From contig NC_039493.1 in assembly GCF_003590095.1 (NCBI RefSeq), forward strand, positions 186,001 through 250,000: DNA of 64,000 nucleotides, written 5' to 3'. This DNA is from Trichoplusia ni (lineage: Eukaryota; Arthropoda; Insecta; Lepidoptera; Noctuidae). The translations under genes and the position numbers were made by a program. The notes below the pieces were generated by a model. That model made no database searches, was not told the origin of the DNA, and worked only from the letters and a program-made list of their open reading frames with translations. Positions 48,406 to 61,900 of the stretch are shown in pieces; the stretch's first letter is position 1, and each line of letters begins with the position of its first letter.

Positions 48406-49079
48406 TTTGTACAGACAACATTAACACACAAAGAATTTGTTAGCCTAATCATACAAAGCCGTATCGTCGTCAGCTACATTACAAATTTCTCATTACTCGA
48501 CACCCATTTAGTGAAGAAATACGATTCAACTGGAGCTGCAAAATAAACCCCAGATTTTGCCCCACCACTGACAAATGGAAAATGATTAGAAAATAAATTT
48601 TACTCTTTGCCCATTACTGGTTGAAGGTTCTGATAGCATGGAGGATTTTTATTTCTATACACCTAATTTAGGCACCTATAGTCTTCAATATGGTAGAGGA
48701 AAAGTAAATAAAAGAAAATGAAAAGTGTAACTAAAGGGCACGGGCATTCCATCGACACATTAAAACAGCATTGGGCTCTAACCAGGCACTTCATTTCTTA
48801 ATACATTCATACATCCGCCGAGCGGCGTTCGGTTATCTAACCAAGGTGGGGGAGAAGGGACAAAGAATTTGATCTTTCATTTCCATTTGTAACTTATAAG
48901 ACCATTCGAAACCCTACATCATTTGCATCGCGAAATCTAATGAACATGAAATGAAATTATGCGTTGGGGGTGTATCCAAGTCCTCGTAATTTTCGTTCAA
49001 AAACTTCATCTTACCTATTTGACACATTTGACGTTTAACTTGATAGTTTGTCTTGTACTGTCAATTCCACTTGTAAAAT
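48406..49079. other. Divergent intergenic region between TM-3 and POP7
   Basis: It must hold the promoters of the minus-strand TM-3 and the plus-strand POP7. I see no TATA box near POP7, which would fit a housekeeping promoter. Nothing else is recognisable. Confidence 0.5.
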
Positions 49080-49770
49080 ATGGCAGATGAAAACACTCAG
49101 ACCAAGAAAGAGGAAACTAAGAAAAGACCTAAACGACAGCCAAATAAGAATTATGCTTTAAAAAAGAGACTACCAGTAAAACCGATAGACGGCGAGAATG
49201 TGATATTTATAACAAAGAAAACCAATTTTAAGGTAGGGAACCGAAAAATGCGTGATGTTGATAAAACAAGAACTTGCTTTTTATTGCACAAGTTTTACTT
49301 TTTCAGGCACAACTGGACAAGTGTTGTGATCTTATAACAAGAGGGGAAAAGGAAATAATTCTTCATGGTCTAGGAGCTGCAATTCAAAGGTGCTGCAATT
49401 TAGCACTACAGCTAGAAATATTGTTCTCTGGCACATGCCAAATAGAAGTAAATACTGGAACCGTGGACTTAGTTGGTTAGTATAACTTTAATTAACCTTA
49501 TTCATTTTTATAACTTACATTGTATGCATATTTTCGTTATTATGTATTTGCGACCTTTAATCGTAAGAAACATAACAAGTCGGTTTTTGTAGCTTCTGAC
49601 CCAATTACCTTTACCTTAATTTTATTAGTACATAACTCATCTTCTATTTGTGCATTCCAGATGACCTGGAACCCCTAACTGATGAGCTGGACTTTGATTC
49701 TCAAGTGAGACATTCATCTTCAATCCACATAAGAATATTCAGAACAGCAATGCTTGGTGCTAACCAGTAA
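49080..49770 (+). CDS. POP7: Ribonuclease P/MRP protein subunit Rpp20 (Alba-like)
   Basis: Three exons join in frame: 49080-49232, 49307-49475 and 49661-49770. They encode 143 residues. After a Lys-rich N-terminus, residues 35-143 form the Alba-type fold: FITKKTNFKAQLDKC, then EIILHGLGAAIQRCCNLALQL, the hallmark motif of Rpp20/Pop7. Strand SSSIHIRIFRTA closes the domain. The protein pairs with Rpp25-type subunits in nuclear RNase P and RNase MRP, which process tRNA and rRNA precursors. Its length is usual for the family. The stop codon TAA is followed by only two bases before the TMEM203 start on the same strand, and no poly(A) signal lies between them. Confidence 0.9.
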
Positions 49771-49772
49771 CC

Positions 49773-50180
49773 ATGTTCTTCACGCTGAACGAAATAGTGC
49801 AGTGGATTGGACTAACAGTGTTTGAAATATGGATAAACTTAATAACTATAACAATATTCTCAGTGCTCTTGGCACTTAAAATAGATGGCGTTGTTAACAG
49901 CGCATGGTGGACAATTCTTGCACCATTATTTGTAAGTGATGCAATGAATGCATATTTTTGCTGTATAGTATGTATAAGAATGAATTTAGAAAGTTCATAT
50001 AAAGCATCTTTATATAGAGCATCTTGGAGCGCTATATTTTTAGGTCTGACTTTTGTATTTAAATTCCTATTATGTAGAAAGCTCCAAGGTGACTCAGCCA
50101 TAGAGTACAGTGAAGTGTTTGCACCATTGTTTATACTTCTACAACTGATAGCTGTAAGGGCATGCCAATTACATCAATAA
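49773..50180 (+). CDS. TMEM203: Transmembrane protein 203
   Basis: This intronless frame of 135 residues has the family hallmarks: an N-terminal MFFTLNEIVQWIGLTVFEIW, the FSVLLALKIDG segment, and a closing FILLQLIAVRACQ. Four hydrophobic segments lie at about residues 13-35, 46-66, 84-104 and 113-130. Family members are small ER proteins linked to calcium-store handling and STING signalling in vertebrates. The length is typical for the family. The start (CAGTAACCATGTTC) begins 2 bp after the POP7 stop, so translation from a shared mRNA needs reinitiation or leaky scanning unless a separate promoter lies inside POP7. AATAAA motifs overlap the stop (50176) and lie at 50203. Confidence 0.9.
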   Translation: MFFTLNEIVQWIGLTVFEIWINLITITIFSVLLALKIDGVVNSAWWTILAPLFVSDAMNAYFCCIVCIRMNLESSYKASLYRASWSAIFLGLTFVFKFLLCRKLQGDSAIEYSEVFAPLFILLQLIAVRACQLHQ

Positions 50181-50202
50181 AGCTGTATACTCCCCAATAA
50201 GA

Positions 50203-50208
50203 AATAAA
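50203..50208 (+). terminator. Polyadenylation signal of the POP7-TMEM203 unit
   Basis: AATAAA is 22 bases past the TMEM203 stop; another AATAAA overlaps the stop at 50176-50181. None occurs between POP7 and TMEM203. Confidence 0.6.
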
Positions 50209-50234
50209 TATAAATAACCTATTAAGGCAATAGT

Positions 50235-50240
50235 TTTATT
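50235..50240 (-). terminator. Polyadenylation signal of the coiled-coil gene
   Basis: TTTATT on the plus strand (AATAAA on the minus strand) lies 21 bases past the stop at 50262. Cleavage downstream of it would make this mRNA overlap the end of the TMEM203 mRNA. Confidence 0.55.
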
Positions 50241-50261
50241 AAATGACTCAACAAAATAATA

Positions 50262-53200
50262 CTAGCGGAACAAACTAAATAAACCACCTCTATTTTTCTT
50301 CTCACCACCAAAATTAAAACTAAAATTATTATTGCTTCCATTTTGTTCATCAGGATCTGGTTTAGCCTCAGATGTTGATGGCCCACCAAAAAAGGAAAAA
50401 CCAGTCTTCCTAAATCCTGAAAGAATTAAAAGCAAATGACACCAATGATTATGAAAAAGGTCTTAATTATATTTTTGAAATTATGCTGCACCTGACAAAA
50501 AATTAGGTACTTCTTGAGACACAACTTCAGGATTTTCTCCTTGTAATGATACATCAGCCTTTGGAGATAGAAGGAGGCTCGAATCTGGAAAGAGTTTATC
50601 ATTTATTAACAGAAACAGAAGCAAAAATCTAAATGTCATTATTTTTTACAAGCTTACCAATGCAATGTGGAATGTCTAAATCTTCATACCCAGTTGTGCT
50701 CAAAGATGCATTTAAGGAATCTGGAATGCCCTGTGTTCCATGTGTAAACAGTAATCCAGATACTGGATTGTCATGTTTTGGAACTTCAACTGTCTGAAAA
50801 GAACAACAAACATCAAAGCATTCTAAAAATAGATTTATACACAATTTGTTAGTTTTATAACACTGACCAGCACTTTGTTTTCCTTAGGACTAGAAGCCAC
50901 TATACTATCAACTTCCATAGTCAACATTTTATCATTGGGTACGGGAGTTTTTGGTGCTTCTACTTTTTCACGTTCTTCCTGCTTTTCTTCCACATCTTGA
51001 ATATTTGTGTCGACTTCCATCTCATCAACTTTATTTTCTTTTGGTTCATCTGTTTTTGTTTCCTGCTTCTCGCAATTGAAAAATTTCGATGTTACGATGT
51101 TATCGTCATCCAACTGAAAGCATTCAACAATTACTATTACATCTTTTTCACGATAATTTCCAACTTGTACCCATACGAATGTATTCCGAGATACCTTTTG
51201 GTGGGTAGCCTTCTTCCCATATACAAATTGTGGGGATAGATCCAAGTTATGTTTTTTCAGTATCATGTCTTTTATCTTCATGTAGCTATCCTCACTTGCC
51301 ACACTCTCGTCCAGTTGACTGTTCACAGTCTGATTCGCAGATTCATTCTCACCGTTTGCGTCCTCAATAATTTCATTAATCTGTACTGACGAGGGTATAT
51401 CAAACGATACTCTCTTTTTCGGAAAATCTTCCTGGGAACCCTGAGGCACGATTTAAATTATTTGTTACGCCAAAAACCTTTATCGCTCGATAGTTAAAGT
51501 ATATGTCCCAAATCAATCTACTCTAAAATACTCTAATATAAACTGTTACCAGTAAAGTGTCCAGGAACTGAGTTGGTGGTATTAAAATATCCTCCGTAAT
51601 AGACATATTCACTTCTTCAATATCCTCACTTTCTAATGGTGCATCCTATAAATTGATAATACTCTATTTTAATAGTTACTCTGCTATAAAAGTACCGGTA
51701 TCATGTGCTACAAACCTTGCTTGCCTTCGCTTTGGGCAATACGTCCACCTCTTTAGCGCTTTCAACTTCTTTAGAAGATATTTCATCGACTTTATGAAGC
51801 TTATCAGGATTTACCTTTTTTACAATATTGTAAGCTTCACTACTGTTTATATTAATGTCTTCAAGAATATTAATTAGTTTCCTTTTAGAGTAATTGTGTG
51901 AATTACTTTCTTTAGAAGTTTTAAAATATGGTGATATTATGCAATCATAAGCCTTTCCCTCTTCACGATATTGGTCTATATTATTTGTTCGCATATTAGC
52001 AAAGGAATCTGTTACTGGTGTCATTTTAGGCAACTCATTTTTCATTATCTTTACCTGTAGAATTTCATACAAGATTTGTAACAACAGCGCAAATTAAGTG
52101 GGACCTTACCGAACAAATTACCGGGACACTTATCATGTAGGTATCATGTGAATAATTTTTACCTACCTTCTCTAAACTGACATCTATGACATCCAGATCA
52201 AAACTCGTAAGCTCTAACTTCGGTATCTGAAATGAAGTTTTAACAATACACATAGCAACAGAGAAAAGAGATACTAAAAGTTTTATGTAATAGATAAAAC
52301 ATACGAGATCATCTTCAAATTTATCGTCTGCGGCTGGTTTCTCAGACTGATCTTCATTTATCAGTGGATTCAGTGGTTCTACAACCTCGGCAATAGTCTC
52401 ATCGGTCGCCTTTTGTTTATTTTTAGATAGTTCTTCAATTTCCTTCTTTATATCATTAATCAAATTGTTTTTTTCTTTTATAACTTTTGTTACTCGAGGC
52501 AATTCATGAATAATGAAATTCGCGAGTGCTATAGCTCGTTTCTTGTCTATCTCTTTACACATTTCGCGTTTTACTATCCGGTCTTCATAAAGAGCTGTTA
52601 ACTGTGTGTCAAGTCCTTCTATATCCTTCTTGAGATCTTCTGCCATATTAGCAGCTGAAAGTAATTTTTGTACGAAGGGTATACTTTCGTACCTAGCTTT
52701 GCATTCTTGCCACAGAGCTTCATATTTCTTTTTTCCATTATCAATGCGCTCCTGAATCTCAGTTCTACGTATTTTGGCCATCAACCATTCTTTCTTAATT
52801 TCAACATTGCCCGATTTTATTGTTTCTTGAGCAATTAGCATGCTAAAAGCAAACGTTATATTATGAGTAGCTAGGTGATAACAGAGTATAATATTTGAAT
52901 ATGAGACAAACCCCATAATCTTATGCACCCCCGGGTAGTAGGTACCTACTAAAATACGGATACTCAGTACTTATCTGAATAGAAACAAACATAGGTGATA
53001 TGTGTGACTATGACATGAACGGTTCCCACTATACCTATTATCTTCTGAGTTTAATTCTCAGTTAGGTACGTAAGTACTTCCTTAAAAACATACCAACCTG
53101 CTTATCTCCTGTTCAGCCTGTTTTATTTCAGCTTCAAGCTTAATATTGGCGCTACTAATGTAGTTACAGGTTTCTTTATGACGGTCCGCTTGTTTCTTTA

Positions 53201-53423
53201 ACTTATCAAGCAGGAATGCTTGAGCTAATGTAAGGAAAATAGTTAAGCTATCTCTTAGAATTGACTAGGGACATAAAGAAAAACACGCAAAACATTTTTA
53301 TAATTAAAAAACTGTGTACACCATACCCTTAATACATTGGCTTGAAAGAATGACCTTTATTTGAGATTCATCCACTTCACTTGAGATTTTCTCTAAAGCT
53401 TGCACATCATTTGTTTCCTCCAT
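50262..53423 (-). CDS. Coiled-coil protein with PP1-docking-type motif, uncharacterised
   Basis: Ten exons join in frame: 53327-53423, 53098-53224, 52305-52842, 52167-52226, 51716-52054, 51550-51645, 50868-51440, 50658-50793, 50492-50584 and 50262-50416. They encode 737 residues. Residues about 35-230 are a long charged coiled coil. The middle is acidic and low in complexity. KKRVSFD at 427-433 is a textbook RVxF docking site for protein phosphatase 1. The C-terminus has FSFFGG and FSFNFGG repeats, ending GLFSLFR. I do not recognise the family; the coiled coil plus a PP1 site would fit a cytoskeletal, kinetochore or meiotic role, but that is only inference. The start ATG sits inside GGTAAGTATGG, itself a strong donor match, so an upstream exon is possible. 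Confidence 0.75.
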
Positions 53424-55918
53424 ACTTACCAAATTATTACAAAATCTTCCGTGTAAACGCAAAATTGCAAACTCCACAGTACTAAGTTTATGGAATGGCG
53501 GGAAATATTTTTTTTTTATTAGTTTTTGACATATACGTACGTATACAGCCAACTTGTTGTGGTTTAATTTCTTGCATATATTTTTTATTCTTTCTTAATG
53601 AGTAGAATTTCGTAATTTCGATATTCTTTAAAAAAATAACGAGCCGAGAAAGTTAAGATTATTATAGTACTTATATGAACCTGGTAATTAAATGCCATGT
53701 AAGTAATTATTTCGCATCAGGTAAAGTATAAACAACGGCCATGCAGGTACGTACACTTTTGGAGTTTATGGCCATCAGTCAAATATCCATATCATTGTAT
53801 CCAAAATAATGTTGTCTAGTCTTTTAGTACAGTTTGAACGGATAGGCCACTGAACATTCACATTAAGCTTTCAATTTATGCAACTGTCATTGCTTTATGT
53901 GACATTCGGTAGCATTTTCAGACTATATCGGCTAACAAATGTAAGGAGCACACATTAGTTAGCCAATGTAGGCCCAAAATATGTAGATCGGTTAGTCATA
54001 GATGTGGCTTTTTTACAGTTAGTAGGTTCTCTTGGGCCTGGAGTAAAGTGCAATCAAGCACTATCATCTCAAGGTAATAAAAAAAAGGTTATTCTTTTAA
54101 TATTTTATTTTTATAATATTTAATATTTACATTTGTTCACGTGCACAGTCAGCTGTAAAAATATGTATACTCAGTGTATTTTAAGGTTTTAGTAATTATA
54201 TCTAAATATTATTCAAAGTTTCGCTACGAGTGTAGGTACACCTTTTTTTGCAGCTCACTATACTGTTTGCCGCACCGACTTGTATGTAAGTCCATTATTT
54301 ATAATACAAATATTGAATGGTCATTATTCCAATTTTTATGATAATAACCTTTCAAATGAAACAAACAAATTAATACCTAAAATTTATTTAACAAAATAGT
54401 GTCATACAGTTATTTAAAATAACAGACATAAATGATAATTTGTAATACAACCTAGCAACCTAATTAAACCAGGTACTTTTCAAAAATGTATCCCACTAAG
54501 AATCAAATAATTGTAAAAGGACAAACAATGACGAATGCAGCACGAAGGAATGTTGGCTAACGCTAGAGCGGCCGCATCCGCCGCGCGGGCATGCGGGCCG
54601 CGGGACTAGCCGTTTACACTGACCCACTTTGAATACTCGACTCGCTACATTATACATGGCGTCTACATTTCTAGATTAATTTACAACCTTTTGCGTCGCT
54701 TTTACGAACTGGCACCATGTTACAAATTTCATAATGCAGAACACATCCACAAACAAACCTCATCTCTCATACCGCAACAGATCGGCATGGTCACGCTCTG
54801 CTAGCGACGCTAGCGACTACAACATTATAATACTGTTCGAACGATAATATCATTGCTTTGTCGGAAGATGTGCGCCACGGGAACTCGACGTTCGTAAGGA
54901 CACACGTTACAAGATGTTGAGTTCAACTAAATATATTCTAGAATATAAACACAAGTCACTCGTCCAATCAACTTTAAATATTTTCAATGATTTAAACTTT
55001 AAAACATTGCAGTTTACTTAATGGACTATTTAAATTCTAAACACCAATATTTATAAATTTATACTTTCTACCGTGGAACCATTCAGGCTATGCCCGAAGT
55101 ACAAGCTTTCTAAATTTACTTTGGCTTTTACAACTGGGCTGAATAATATGAATGATTGCTGCCTGAACAATGTTCTAACATATTATGGCATGAAAACATC
55201 AAATAGTAATGAAGGCTTTAAACAAAAATATAGCGAAAAGTGTAGGTACAACATGGAACTCGCTAATCAGCAGTGACAGGGAATGTCTATGTCAATTTGT
55301 AAGTAAATCACATCGACTAAGCAATCATACGGTAATCTAAAATTAAGCTAGGAGAACAACTCAACAAAGCACGTCAATCTGGAATAACTTAACAGTAATA
55401 CTTATAAATACATGTTTTTAAGAATACCTACTGGGTCCCACTTCAAATTATAATAGTTACAATATAAAATTAACACATAGTTTGTACCGCCAACATTCAC
55501 TAAGTGCGACCATCACTATGCACTTACACAAAAAGAAATCGATACTTAACGTCGCTCCTCGGCAGGCGCGACACGTATAAATGGAAAATACCCTGCGTAT
55601 ATCCTTTTTATGTAAATACATAGCGACCTGTTAGTATTTTTTGTCTACTTTTAAAGTTATATCAGTCGAACGGTAAATTTTTGAGGAAAATAGTTTTATA
55701 CATTCAAATATAATATACATTTCAACAACATCGAAACTCACCATCGGCGAACTCAAAAGTACTTCCGAAAGATTTCCACTGCGGAGCGGTCGCGAGGGCG
55801 CCGCCCCGACGCCGCAGCGTCATGAAGGATCACAGCTCTCTCAGAATTTCGTCCGAAAGGAGGGTAATTTTTAACGTTTTTTTCTAAAAAGTGGCCCGGC
55901 GGGCCTCGCCGCGCCTCA
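53424..55918. other. Probable IP6K 3' UTR and intergenic DNA
   Basis: Both flanking genes run on the minus strand, so the right part (down to about 54.1-54.4 kb) is probably the 3' UTR of IP6K and the left part the promoter of the coiled-coil gene. A GC-rich patch stands out at 54565-54612. No coding exon is supported; the 67-codon frame at 55073 is not convincing. Confidence 0.45.
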
Positions 55919-58900
55919 TTAACTGTAGGGCTGCGGCGGCAGGATCTCGGTGAGCAGCCGCTTGAGGCTGTCGACGCCCGTGAGGAAGCCGCAGTCGGGG
56001 CCGTGGTGCGGCGTGCTGGTGGCCAGCGGCGACTCGGCGGCGGCGCCCGCGAAGGCGGTGTGCGCGAAGTCGATCATGCGGATGTCGACGCGCTCGGCGG
56101 GCTCGGGCCGCGGCCGCGTGCGCGCGCGCTTGCCGCTGGCGCCCGGCGCCGCCGCCTCGGCCGCGCCGCGCCATGACTCACTGCTGGCCGACGAGTACGC
56201 CATCCAGCTGTCGGCCGAGTCGGGGCTGGGCGGCTGGCGGCGCGGCGAGTGCCCGTCCGCCGACCCGTCCTCACCGTCCTCGTAGCCACCCATCGTCTCC
56301 TCCGAGTGCGGCCGGAAGGGCTCGCGCGCGCCCGACCCGGAGTCCGTCGAGATCTCGTCGTGCAACGTCGACATGTCGAAGTGGCCAGGCGACGGCGCCA
56401 GCTCCGCCGAGCTGCTCGACGCATCCGCGTCGTACTCGCTGGTCACGCCGCTCGCTTCGTCGCAGAGCGTGTTTGACACGTCTCCTTCATACACTATCAG
56501 CAGTGAACTGTAAAAGATAAAATTTCCACTTTGAGTACAAAAAACGACGACTACCTACATGAATCGTGTATGTTGGAGCTGGTAATGCGTACTGACCAGG
56601 AGTAGAACCTGTAGCTAGTCTGCTTGGCGATGGCGCGGCGCAGCGCGTCCAGGTCGCGCAGCACGCGCCGCACCACATGGGCGCGCAGGCCGGCTCCGGC
56701 CGCGAAGAAGTCCCGCAGCGCCTCGCGCAGCCCGCTCTCCGACAGCGCGCGCCCCCAGTACTTGTCGCGCCGCACGCACGCACCCGTCTCGGGGATGTAC
56801 ACCTGCCCATACAATTACACTTTTACAAAACATGTCATAGGAGTCTATACAGTTATATACACATATAATGATATTCGTGGGATGCATGATGATCCTGTTG
56901 GTGAATGAGGATGATGGTGATGTCCACGTGTCGCACCTGCATGCCGCACAGCCGCACTCCCAGCGTGGCCGAGGTGCTGGCCGCACACTTGGCGATCTGC
57001 TTGCTGCGCTTCTCTGCCGACGCGTCGTCGCCGTGCTGCCGCGTGCCCATCTTCAGGTCGAGTACGCACGGCCGCCGATAAGATGATGTAATATTCTCCA
57101 TCATTAGAAAATCTAAAAAGAAAACATAACATTATATTTGGTCCAATTCATGTGGGTACAATATTTTTCAAACTCATGGCGCTAGTTGATACTTACACTG
57201 CTTGTTTGAGTTGTCCATATGCGCAATACTTTTGAGCACCTCACTCGCATTGCCATTTCGATGAACCTTGAATCTGCAAAAGGAAAAACTTCATTATATC
57301 ACTTGTCCACGGGCCTCACGACGTGCGATCGACAGTTATAGTTTAGGAGCTAATGAAACACAGATTTATTAATATCTGTTATATTGTTACATTTCAATCA
57401 AATTATATCATTACCACGACTCCACGACGCAAGTCATCGGAAGCTCGCAGAGTGTGAGTGTGACGTGCATCGCTCACGCGTTAGTGGGATAGTCATGTAA
57501 GTATTGCGATGGAATGAATTAATGGCGACGTCGGTTGCGGGCCGGCGTACGTCAAAGCTTCTGAAATATGATAAAGGACACATGACAAGTGTCGAGGAGT
57601 ATCGGTCGCGCCGCACGGTTTGCGGATACGCACTTGAACACGTCGTCGCGCTTGCGCTTGCCGCCCAGCGACTGCTTGCGCCCGTTCTCGTCGCGGAAAC
57701 ATGGCGAGTACCGCTTGTCCAATTTGGTGCCTCCAGTGTTAGATGCCTGCATCACGCCTGAAACAAACAGCCTCGCCATCAGTACTGATGCTCGCTCGCA
57801 CACACACACACCACAACTATCCTTATCATTTACTTCCAATAGAGAATTGAAAGCTATACGGGTCGTTAACTAAAAACGTTAAATAAAATGTTACGGGTAC
57901 TACACTGTCATAGTAATGAATGAAGTGCAACGATAGAAGACTTAAAAACTCAAACATGCCCAGTCGGGTTCCGACCCGCAACTGGCCAGTGCAGTATTGT
58001 GACACTGGTTAGCCATTGGGACATTCAATGAGTTACTTGATCCACTATCTACGTTCGTAAATTCAATATTAACTTACTATAGTGCAAGTTGCCAGCGTTA
58101 TTTTGATGAGGAAGTGAAAATATTAAGGTTACTTTGTTTTTAAACAGGGTTTGTATATCTTTTGTATCGTGTCTCATGTAGCGTGTTACTGAACGGTAAA
58201 CGTGTGTGTGATCAAACAATTTATATTGTTGTAAGTAGACAATGCATGTAGGTGTGTATGCGTGTATGTATAAGTATGTTGTGGGTGTAGTTTTTAAGTA
58301 AAGGTTTACAAACCCAAAATGTAAAATTACCGCTAGGGCGATATTAGGGGCGGTTGTGTGGTGCGCCGCCGGCGTCGCTCCGCCCGCCGCAGCGCCGCAG
58401 CCCTTGCGACAACAAGGAAACTAATATTGTGTTCCTGACCCCAGGCCCGCTCCCGCTCCCGCTCGCGCTCCCACTCAAACCCGCCAGCGCCACGCACGCT
58501 GCGCTACCCCGGCTAGGCCAGCCTGACCACCAACCAGCGGCCGGTAGCCATTAGCTACCACCAGCCACTGGTCCAGTTTACGCAATGGCGATCGCTTACG
58601 TTGAACTTTTACTTGTTGTTAACTATTCTCACATCAACTAACATACACAACACACAATCAAATGATAATAACACTGTGCTACATATTTCGGAAACAATTC
58701 AAATTCCGTATTACGTGTTCTAAATTCAGAGCCAGATTACCCTGAGATTCTAAACTAGCAAAATCAAAATACCAATAATTACGATTCATCAAATTAAGCA
58801 CTGAATCAGGTCAATGTTTTATCGGCAGGAAAAACAGAAGTACATGCGATTTTTTAAATACTCAAAGCTAAATAGTAACAAAAGTAAAAGTTCAATAATA

Positions 58901-61900
58901 TCGGATGCACAATACGAGCAATACGAGTGTAGCAAACAGAGCTATGGCTATTGAGTAAGTTTGGAAATGTTGCACTAACTTATGATACAATAATATTGCC
59001 ATATCGTGCACCGACGTTATAGTAAGACACAGGTTGCTGCTGTGTTATTGTTATCTGATCGTGGCCACTCGTGTACTGGTTCACTTTAAATATACCAGCT
59101 AGGTACATTGTAAACAAATATGTACTTGAATATCCATGATCCACAGTATCAACTTCACACGTATTTATCAAAACATTTGGAAATAACTTTTTTTCTTAAT
59201 ATTTACTTACTTATTATAAACTTACCTAAAAGGAAATTGTATTGAATAGAAAGCGAAGTTTTCCATAAATCTACGATACAACGATACAATTCAATGTACT
59301 TTAGATACTGTGGATATTAAAGTAAATAAGTAAGTACAAGTTTGCGGTCGGCGGGTTTGCTGTATTCGACAAACATACGTCTCTATCATACACATAACTC
59401 AATTTGATAATGATGGTTACGATAATTAAGCATTAAGGAAAGCCAATTTTTAATAATCTCAATTTTACAATAATTTCACAGCTTTATGTATCGACTTACG
59501 ATTAAGATAAATAAAGTAGCAATTGACGCAAACGATGAAAAGAAAAACAATATTTATTATAGAAATCAATACAAGAAAAGAATGTCGTTGAAACACGTCC
59601 TTTTCTATTTCGAAACGGTCGATAATTCAATTGCTTAGCAATACTATCCATGTTTCGCAAACACGATAGGCACAAGGCTGTGGAAAACAGATAACATTTT
59701 TATTTAACTGTTAGGTATATCAGTTAATCAATAACTTCCTTAGTGCTTCTAATGCAAACACATTAAACAACACAATTGATATGTAAACTAAAACGAGTAA
59801 TATCATTATTACAAAAGAAAATAATGTAAGATGCAATGAATGAACATGATGCATTCAGCGAATCGTAAAAGCGTACTGGGCGGCCATATTGAATCGTGTC
59901 CAAAACGGCAAAGGATTATAATGCTCACCTTTGTATCTGGGTACGAAGTTTTGGATGTCTTCGGGAATGTTCTGGTAGAAATGCAACTCGCGAATATTGA
60001 GCGGCTTGATTACTGTACTGTCGTTTAGCACCAGCAGTCTGGTGTGCCCCCCTACCTGTGCACAGAAAACACGGTTAGAGAAAACTTCATACAGCTCCTA
60101 CACGCAGACGCATTGCGTTTGCCTTACAAGTCAATCATTCGCTTTTACTGATTTACATTCAATATTTGCGCTATAGCATTCCTAACAAAGGAAATATATT
60201 TACTATTTGCTTAAAATAGCTCTAGATCGATGCCGAAACCTGGTAACAAAAGCAAAGGTTCCAATAACATATTCTAGATTACTGTTTGCCTTTACTTTTT
60301 ACTACTTCTCTATTAAAAATATAAAGGGAAAAAACGTTAGTGTAATATTCATTGGTCATGAACACACGTTTTTTAACTAGAGCTTGAATGTAGAAAGTCA
60401 AGCGTAGAGCCATACTAATGGTAATTTATGGCACGAGTAAAAAGATTAAATCCTTCTCAATATAATAAAACATACAATAATATTTTCTTTTATCGGTTTT
60501 CTTCGTCACCTAAACATTGGCAACCTTGTAACAAGTGACTCATTTGATCGGTTATGTATTTATGTACATGTATCCGTCACCAGAGTTGAATGTATTATTT
60601 TTATCAGATAACAAGTCAGTTCGATGCTGCTTTTGTCATAAATATTTTCGTTCGCTTTGTTCATAACGATATGTTCTCTTAAATGTAAAATGAAAATATC
60701 AGCACAAATCCGCATCGCGTCGTTTCAAGTTGTTTGTTGTGTAGAGTACATATTCAGGCGACCGGCGAGGCTCGGTGCAGCCGCGTATTGTACACATGTA
60801 CAATATGCATTCGACCGATCGAATTACTTGCGAGTGAGAAATAGTGTAAAAAGTACGGCGGTGGTGGCATTGACCCGGCGTGTGGCTCACGCAGCACCTG
60901 GGCGCGGCGCGACGACCCGCCGCCCCGGGCACGCGGCTCAGCGCTCATCGATTCGACGTGCACCTACGTGACACCCCGCTCATCACATGCACAGATTTTT
61001 AGAAACGATTTATGTCCTTTAATGTCGAATTTAAACTTGGAACCGCTCACAATATGCATACGTTTCTGCATTCTACTCTAGTCTTATGCTTAGGTTTATA
61101 CTTAACAATAAATCTGGCAATAATTACTATGCACGACGAATACAGGCGGCAGTCCTTAGTACCAGAGACAATGGTAGAGCGGTGTTAGCGCGGCAGGCTG
61201 TCTGTCGCAGTACTGTAGGTGCATGAGTAATAAGCACGCCATACTTATACCGTTCCGTCTCGTTACGGACTCTGCACAGCTAATCACACCACAATGCATT
61301 TATCTTAAGGATCACATTATTCATAATAGGTCACTAAAAAACTACTCATTAGTACAGACATAACAAAGCGCAGCGTCAAATGGCAAATAAACGTTTTCAA
61401 TATTTCTGTTTCATTTATTGACTAAATTCTAAGATAGACTGAAGAAAAATTCAAAGGCACTCATTGTATTCATATTTGCAGTTATACCGCTAAGTAAAAT
61501 AACCTCTGTTGAACCACAATTGCGCGAAGCTATATTAATCTGAACGCAAATGGTATTTATATTGGGGATCCAGACATAGCACAAGTTAACAAAGCGTGCT
61601 TCAGTAATGAATTATGACCTACATGGGCGCTTGATAATTATTATTGCATGTTGGCCTGTCAGTAGGTACTCGGTATCGTAAAAAGTTCTGAAGGCATTAT
61701 ATCCGTGTAAATAAGGCTGACGTTTTAATACATTAAACAAGAGGGAAAGAAAATGATTTTGTCACAGTAGCTAAAGGAAACTGTTTCCACTAAGCGAAAA
61801 ATTGCTTAGAAAGTTATGAAGAACATCATAAATCATGCTGCCTCCGTTGACGGGCCGCGGTACTTTATCATTGTTAGTATTTGCTCCTGCGGATCATTTT

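Noticed and set aside
55884..56520. Long Arg/Ala/Pro-rich frames opposite and in shifted frame to the last IP6K exon
   Set aside because: GC-rich exon sequence leaves several frames open; only one frame continues the IP6K reading across the splice junction and carries the RMIDFAHT motif.
60657..60971. 104-codon plus-strand frame
   Set aside because: It is Arg-rich only where it crosses the CpG patch, runs antisense to IP6K and has no splice support.
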